DNA of 64,000 nt from Apis mellifera (lineage: Eukaryota > Arthropoda > Insecta > Hymenoptera > Apidae): positions 8,121,229-8,185,228 of the forward strand of contig NC_037645.1 in the NCBI RefSeq assembly GCF_003254395.2. Reading direction: 5' to 3'. This document shows positions 59,711-64,000 of this stretch, piece by piece. The notes under the pieces were generated by a model that was not told the DNA's origin, did no database searches, and saw only the letters and a list, made by a program, of their open reading frames with translations. Both the position numbers and the translations under genes were made by a program. The stretch's first letter is position 1. Every line of letters starts with the position of its first letter.

Positions 59711-61480
59711 GATAAATAGAAAAAGGTAAATAAATGTATAATTATTTCATATAATGAGAATGAAACTCTCGTGAGTTGATTTCTTGCAAAGAAGTAGACA
59801 ATATTCTTGATAATTTTAGAAAGTTTCATTTAAATCAAACGTACCGTGCATCCAAATTGTAACTTTAAATATGTTTGTTTCTTGGAGATATTTCCTAAAC
59901 TCAATTACAACAATCATTTTAATAATTTCCATTCGAAGCCAGGAAGAGAAACTTTGAAAAATTTCAAATACACGATTGAAACGAGAATAATCTCTATGCT
60001 AATTGGAAAAGAAATCGAGCTCACTTCTTCCAATCCTTCATCCCAATAATAAACGCATAATTTCTTCCATCGAAACGAGATTTACATTTATTTTCGTATC
60101 ACTAATTATATTTTCCATCCACCAATCTTCTCTCTCTTTTTCTTGATTACAGAATTACAATCTTCCTTTCTTATTCCATAATCCTGAACAAAAAAGAATA
60201 AACAAAAAAGGCTCGGAGAGAAGAACTGTTGGAGGCTGTTTGACCGTGTCTCATGCTCGATTGAAATATTCATGAGGCGGATGGCAAATTTGTGGACGAA
60301 AATTGGCAGGAGGTTCTCGTCGGTGTCCGACAAATCGCCTGCTATTTTCTTAATGTTATAATCGCCCTCCTCCCTCCCCTCCCAAATATGATCGGCGCGG
60401 AATAATTTTTCCATTTGTCATCGTCCTCCTCGTGAAACGGAATGAAACAGAGAGAGAAACCTCTTACGTAATCTCAGCAACTCTTCGATAAATTTCTCTC
60501 CTCTCGCTCCTTCTTCCTCCAAGATTTTTTTCTCTTCAGAAACAATCGATGAAATTATCTCACAAAAATTCGAAAAAAATTGGAGAAGAATATTTTTAAA
60601 GTAGAAAAGTTTTATCTTGTTGAAAAGAAAAGAAAAGAAAAATAGAAAAAGAATCGTGTTAGATTGTTATTAAAATTTTGGAATGATAAAAAGAGATTGT
60701 TGGAGAAAGAAGGGAGAAGAAACTGATAATTAATACGACAGAGGAGGATAATCTGAAGGATAGGGGAAATACCTAGGATGGTGGCATTAAACAGAACGTG
60801 ACGAACAAGGGGTTTCGTTCACAGTCCAATAACCGGGAACACGATTAATAATCGGCACAACCCGGAACACCCATCTTCCTTCATCGAGCCGCTATCTTTT
60901 TGTTGGGACGACGATGGGAAAACGAGGCGATCTCCTCTCGCTCCATTAACTAGATAACGAGTCGAGTCGATCATCTTCGAGTCGGCCAACAATCATTCTC
61001 GTCCCATTTTATTTTTCTTCTTTTTCTCTTTCGAAATTTTACGGAAGTTTTTTTCTTCTTATTAATCCGTGAGACGAAACATCCGCGTTCGACGCGAGAT
61101 CGAACGATAAATCGTACAATAAAGGATAACGAGTTAATGGGCTAATAAATAAGTAACCTTAGTAGAGAAGGGGGGAGGAGGAGAAGGCAACCCTTTGAAA
61201 GAGTTTAAAATTTTTATATTTTAAAGGGGGAAGGGCGTGGGTACGCGTCTCGTGTGAAACGACTCCAGTTTCGATCGATTCCAGACGCGGACAATATGGT
61301 CCAGAAAGGGGTGGAGGATGGGTGGAATTTAATGTAAGTGAGCACCCTTTCCCAAATCCGAATTGAGAAATAGTTTTCGCGCTTTGTCACGGGCTAGGCT
61401 TCCAGAATTTTCGGGAGCGAAAAGTGATGAGATAGGTTTAAATGTCTTCAAAATAAAAAATTGTTCCTGAGATGACGATT
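59711..61480. other. Unique DNA, AT-rich then GC-richer
   Basis: AT-rich to 60100, then alternating patches with (GAAAA)-type runs near 60625 and a G-rich tract near 61170. The frames (for example 60106-60414 minus) have no recognised domain. Confidence 0.4.
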
Positions 61481-62700
61481 CGAGACATTAAGGATTTCTA
61501 AAATTTGCAAAAGTGCCGAGTAATCTCAATTCTGAACGAAATTCTTGGAAAGAAAATATACGAAAATAGATCGAAGGATTTTTAATTTTACCAGGCTCCC
61601 CTCCCTCTTTCTTGAAAACTCGAACTCAAAATTTTCAACCGAATTGAGAAATAATTTCCATGCCTCGTAATTGTCAAAATTTCCAAGATTGTCAAGTGAA
61701 AAGATAGAATTTCTAACAAAATTTTACCCTCCTCCTTTGTCCAAAGAATTCGACCAAATTGAAAACTTGAATTGTCAAAATTTCTAAGAATTGAGAAATA
61801 ATTTTCACGCCTCGTAATTGTCAAAATTTCCAAGATTGCCAAGTGATTAGAATTTTGAAAGATAGAATTTCTAACAAAATTTTACCCTCCCCCTTTGTCC
61901 AAAGAATTTCGATCAGATTGAAAACTCGAGTTGTCAAAATTTCCAACCAAATTGAGAAATAATTTTTACGCCTCGTAATTGCAGAGATTAGAAAGTCATA
62001 ATTTCCAAAATTGCCAAATGATTATGAATGATTATGAAAATATATTAAAAGATAGAATTTCTAACAAAATTTAACCAGCCTCCCCTCCCCCTTTGTCCAT
62101 AGAATTTCGATCAGATTGAAAACTCAACAATTGTCAAAATTTCCAACCGAATTGAAAAATAATTTTCGTATAATACGCCTCGTAATTGCAAAAATTAGGA
62201 AGTCAGAATTTCCAAAATTGTCAAGTAATTAAAACGTCGGTTTGAAACGTCAAAGAATATCGTAAATTTTTAATTTAACCCAACTTAAACCCTTAAAATT
62301 GTTCTAAATATGACAAAACATTAAGAATTTCCAAAATTTCCTAAAATTTCCAAAAGTAATTTTTAAATAGCTAATACTTTCCCCTTTCGATCGGATTGAA
62401 AACTCGATTGATCGAATTTCCCAAATAGGAAAAATAATTTTCACTCTTCGTAACTTCATAACTTAACCCCTTCCCAACTTAAACTCTTAAAATTATCCTA
62501 AATATAACGAAACATTAAGAATTTCTAAAATTTCCAAAAATAATTCTTAAATAGCTAACCACCTTCCATTTTCGATCGGATTGAAAAACTCGATTGATCG
62601 AATTTCCCAGCCGAATAGGTAAAAAATACTTTTCACTCTTCGTTAACTTCGTTAACTTAACCCTTCCAGAAGAGTTCGAAAACTTCGAATCTTAAACCGC
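61481..62700. repeat. About 150-200-bp minisatellite, about 6 copies, diverged
   Basis: GAGAAATAATTTTCACGCCT, CGTAATTGTCAAAATTTCCA, AGATAGAATTTCTAACAAAA and CCCTTTGTCCAAAGAATT repeat at about 61640, 61795, 61950 and 62155. The last two units (62290-62680) are more diverged and share TTAACCC.TTCC and GATCGGATTGAAAACTCG. Confidence 0.9.
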
Positions 62701-63440
62701 CTCGATTTCTAAAATTTAAAAACCGACCTTCGATCAATCGAAACATAACGAAAGCATAAAATTTTCGAAACGAAGCTTATCCGCGCTCGGATAACGCGAT
62801 CCATACGCCGTTTCGAGGGACGTATCGCTTTTCTCGTTGGCCGGCATTCAGAGAAAGCCTGGAAAGGAAGCGGGGCGACGTTTATCCTTTTAGAGGAAAA
62901 AACGGATGGAAGAAACGGGGATTCCGGTTCCGCGGCGGATCGAAATGACAGGAGGAGGCGTGCTTCGCCTCTCCTCCCCCCTCCGCTCGTTTCAATGCTC
63001 GGGGGCCGGTGACAGTGACAAGCGTAACAACCGATACCCATGAGAATCCTCCTCCTCCTTCTCCTCTCGATGGCCAACATTGTGAGCCGAGCAGCGAGAA
63101 GGAGCGATAAAAAAATTAACCGACCGATAGACTCCTCGCGAAAGGATTCGACAGGAATGAATATTGGAATTCTATTATATCGGAATTGATAATGGAGAAA
63201 GGAGGATGAGGATATTTCGATCTGTCTTCGTTCGTTTTTCTTTTTTTTCCAGAATCATGGATATTCTATGATTTAAAGGAGGCAAAGGATGAATGAATAA
63301 TAACGTCAGTGGAAATCTAAGAATTATATATCAACCGCTTATATTTATGTTTTTCTTCTTTTCAATTTTTCAGGTAAGTAAAATTAAATTTCAAAAAATT
63401 TCTCAGACTCCATCGTTTACCTTTTCTCCTTGTTGAAAAC
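62701..63440. other. CpG-rich patch then AT-rich unique DNA
   Basis: 62750-63060 is CpG-rich, with (CCT)n near 63048. The 123-codon minus-strand frame there (62709-63080) is Arg/Ser-rich with no domain. Confidence 0.4.
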
Positions 63441-63447
63441 AATGAAT

Positions 63448-63650
63448 AAAATGAATTAATATATTTAATTAATGAATATATTTAATTGTACGTTTATTTG
63501 TCAGTTTAAATTTGGAACAGATTTTTCCTTGGCCGGAGACAAAATGTAATAAAATGAATTAACATATTTAATTAATGAATATATTTAATTGTACGTTTAC
63601 AAAATATTTCTCAGTTTAAATTTGGAACAGATTTTTCCTTGGCCGGGGAC
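63448..63650. repeat. 103-bp tandem duplication
   Basis: ATGAATTAATATATTTAATT at 63451 and ATGAATTAACATATTTAATT at 63554. Both copies run through CAGTTTAAATTTGGAACAGA and TTTTTCCTTGGCCGG. Copies differ by a few bases and a small indel. Confidence 0.95.
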
Positions 63651-64000
63651 AAAAAGAAAAAAAGAAAAGGAAGCGAATTTCCCATGCTACGCCCACTCGT
63701 GAAAGGTGTGGGACCGTTTCTCTCGGAAGGAGGAAGGGTTAGCTAGGAAATTTCTACATCCATCATCTCGGCTCGTAACCCCTTCACGGGCCAACCCCAG
63801 CCCGGCACGCGCCATTATAATGCTCTCCTCGCTGAACTCGCTCGAAATTTAACCGCCCTTTAAAACTTTAACTACGCTTTACGAGCGGGCCTCGCTCACG
63901 TACGAGGACGAGGAGGAGGAGGAGGAGGAGGAGAGCGCCGACGGAGGCGCCGTCTGTTTTTACGACCTCTCTATCTCGCCCGCCCTTTTGTTGCACCAAG
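63651..64000. other. CpG-rich island at window end
   Basis: GC-rich unique DNA with (GGA)n at 63904-63934, CACGCGCCATTATAATGC and CTCGCTCACGTACGAGG. It continues beyond the window. Confidence 0.4.

Noticed and set aside
1..64000. Mariner-type ends, telomeric TTAGG arrays, rRNA operon, nuclear tRNA genes
   Set aside because: I looked for the characteristic words and saw none that held up; a computed search could still find degenerate copies.

Overview
The window looks like nuclear, non-coding DNA from an insect, most likely a honeybee (Apis). It has two base compositions: CpG-rich unique islands of a few hundred bases to about 3.5 kb alternate with very AT-rich tandem repeat (minisatellite) arrays. 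No open reading frame looks like an intact gene; long frames fall in simple sequence, in repeat arrays or antisense to GC-rich DNA. The Apis assignment rests mainly on a nuclear mitochondrial insertion (NUMT) at 575-835. It carries degenerate tRNA-Met, -Gln, -Ala and -Ile genes in that order on one strand, which is the order I recall for Apis mitochondria.

Layout. 0-7 kb: tRNA NUMT, a CpG island, two large arrays (1.5-3.1 and 3.6-5.6 kb), an island, and a dimeric higher-order repeat (6.5-7.1 kb). 7-14.4 kb: a degenerate protein-like stretch on the minus strand (8.07-8.42 kb) and three arrays. 14.7-15.7 kb: an ND6-like NUMT, frameshifted, partly duplicated and caught in a threefold tandem duplication. 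15.7-22.3 kb: long CpG-rich unique DNA with one array. 22.4-22.9 kb: a mitochondrial small-subunit rRNA NUMT on the minus strand. 23-33.7 kb: islands and three arrays (24.8-26.8, 28.6-29.9, 30.6-31.8 kb). 33.7-34.9 kb: a long inverted repeat with arms of about 257 bp and a 645-bp spacer. 36-48 kb: five more array systems separated by islands. 48-64 kb: a 290-bp TCC tract, islands, four arrays, a clear ND4 NUMT (56.33-56.63 kb), a doubtful COII-like fragment (55.29-55.40 kb) and a short duplication near the end.

No genes act together here. The window is plausibly intergenic DNA or part of a very long intron, and the CpG-rich islands are the likeliest place for regulatory function. The most informative signals are the cluster of NUMTs, the long inverted repeat (a possible hairpin RNA source), the nested higher-order structure of several arrays, and the degenerate coding-like stretch. 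I found no CRISPR array, prokaryotic operon, rRNA operon, functional tRNA gene, telomeric array or intact transposon. Motif and family calls were made by eye, without database searches.
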